DNA from: an uncultured Collinsella sp.
GTDB taxonomy: Bacteria; Actinomycetota; Coriobacteriia; Coriobacteriales; Coriobacteriaceae
Reading direction: 5' to 3'
Assembly (NCBI GenBank): GCA_900551975.1
Contig: URYA01000118.1
Location: 1-5,448 of the forward strand
DNA: 5,448 nt
Both the position numbers and the translations under genes were made by a program. The stretch's first letter is position 1. Each line of letters begins with the position of its first letter. Under the pieces are notes generated by a model. It saw nothing but the letters and a program-made list of their open reading frames with translations, ran no database searches and was not told the DNA's origin. Of this stretch, positions 5,065 through 5,448 are shown in pieces.

Positions 5065-5216
5065 AAAACTATGCCCATTTACTACGTTTGATCGGCTATC
5101 GCCGAGCATGTCGAATTTGAGAAAAACAAAACTGCAGGTAGACGGCTCGCGAATTTAACAAAAACCGGTGCATGCTCGAGCATCCCGGGCTAAACGTAGT
5201 AAATGGGCATAGTTTT
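5065..5216. mobile_element. 152-bp element bounded by perfect 25-bp inverted repeats (MITE-like)
   Basis: Positions 5065-5089 (AAAACTATGCCC...) and 5192-5216 are exact reverse complements over 25 bases, with mismatches immediately inside and outside. The 102-bp core has no usable open frame. It contains a small hairpin TCGGC-TATC-GCCGA (5092-5105) and the 12-base palindrome ATGCTCGAGCAT (5172-5183), so much of the element could fold. No clear target-site duplication is seen outside the repeats. It lies between convergent genes, a harmless site. A miniature transposable element moved by a transposase elsewhere is my preferred reading. A large cruciform or a structured regulatory repeat is also possible. 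Confidence 0.6.
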
Positions 5217-5261
5217 GATATGCCACTCATATAGTCACAGCGAAAATGCGCCCAAAAGATG

Positions 5262-5297
5262 AAAAAGCGCCCGTCGGCGGTGGTGCCGGCGGGCGCT
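5262..5297 (-). terminator. Rho-independent terminator of galM
   Basis: Arms 5266-5278 and 5285-5297 make a 13-bp GC-rich stem with one imperfect pair and the loop ggtggt. On the minus strand it is followed by a U-run (complement of aaaaa at 5262-5266). It lies about 27 bases past the galM stop, correctly oriented. Confidence 0.85.
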
Positions 5298-5323
5298 GCT
5301 GTGCGAGATGTCGCGTTGTGGGC

Positions 5324-5448
5324 CTAGTGCCTCATAAAGTGGTATTCGATCACATTGCTGTAGGGGTGACCCGGGCCCACAATGCCCTGCGGGAACAGCG
5401 GCTGGTGCGGTGTGTCGGGGTACATCTCTGCCTCGAGGGCAAAGCCGG
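5324..5448 (-). CDS. galM: Aldose 1-epimerase (galactose mutarotase), C-terminal fragment cut by the window edge
   Basis: The last 40 residues are visible, ending FMRH and TAG (5326-5324). The gene continues beyond the right edge. GFALEAEMYPDTPHQP followed by LFPQGIVGPGHPYSNVIEYHF is the characteristic end of GalM: the family has a glutamate in the (L)E-Q/A-(E)-x-(Y/F)-P-D segment that acts as catalytic base, then a proline-rich stretch and a final Y-x-F strand. GalM converts beta- to alpha-galactose or glucose ahead of the kinase step. This is the second mutarotase-fold gene in the window but of the classic type, unlike the LacX-like one. It is transcribed towards the EIIB gene, and the inverted-repeat element lies between the two. 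Confidence 0.88.
   Translation of the reverse strand, partial: GFALEAEMYPDTPHQPLFPQGIVGPGHPYSNVIEYHFMRH

Noticed and set aside
5065..5216. CRISPR repeat or simple terminator as an explanation for the 25-bp inverted repeats
   Set aside because: There are only two copies, inverted rather than direct, 102 bp apart, with no spacer-like periodicity and no U-tract terminator geometry.

Overview
The window reads as GC-rich Actinobacteria-like DNA. It most resembles a gut Coriobacteriia genome of the Collinsella type. That placement is my inference from codon usage, from the style of the sugar genes (a lactic-acid-bacteria-like LacC/LacX pair beside NagA and YhcH/NanQ) and from the tRNA with an encoded CCA. 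No marker gene fixes the taxon. Almost everything recognisable concerns amino sugars, galactose or tagatose metabolism, or sugar phosphotransfer.

Layout. Positions 1-708 (+) hold the end of an open frame that starts with an FAD-binding Rossmann motif and passes, without a frame break, into the C-terminal half of N-acetylglucosamine-6-phosphate deacetylase (NagA). A minus-strand terminator follows (714-752). It serves a flavodoxin-like gene on the minus strand (784-1368). A short divergent region leads into a plus-strand pair: a LacX-like mutarotase-family protein (1526-2407) and a LacC-type tagatose-6-phosphate kinase (2467-3402). Directly after lacC, and in the same frame as its stop, lies a start-less remnant of a second, diverged nagA (about 3433-3567). 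A YhcH/NanQ-family gene follows (3600-4073) and then a strong wobble-rich hairpin (4134-4177). On the minus strand there is a tRNA-Thr(CGU) with a UUCG-loop terminator and a plausible promoter. Positions 4515-4997 (+) encode an orphan mannose-family PTS EIIB protein whose phosphorylation-site histidine is replaced by tyrosine. The non-coding stretch 4998-5323 contains a 152-bp element bounded by perfect 25-bp inverted repeats, and then the terminator of a galM-type aldose 1-epimerase that enters from the right edge on the minus strand.

How the genes fit together. LacC phosphorylates tagatose-6-phosphate. NagA/AgaA-type enzymes deacetylate GlcNAc-6-P or GalNAc-6-P. Mutarotases and YhcH/NanQ proteins interconvert sugar anomers. 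Mannose-family PTS systems import hexosamines. Together they suggest the worn remains of a hexosamine/galactosamine-to-tagatose-6-phosphate locus, with one nagA reduced to a tail, another joined to a flavoprotein start, and one PTS subunit that has lost its phospho-acceptor. I see no phage, CRISPR, toxin or defence system. The most noteworthy items are the flavoprotein-NagA chimera, the His-to-Tyr EIIB and the inverted-repeat-bounded element.
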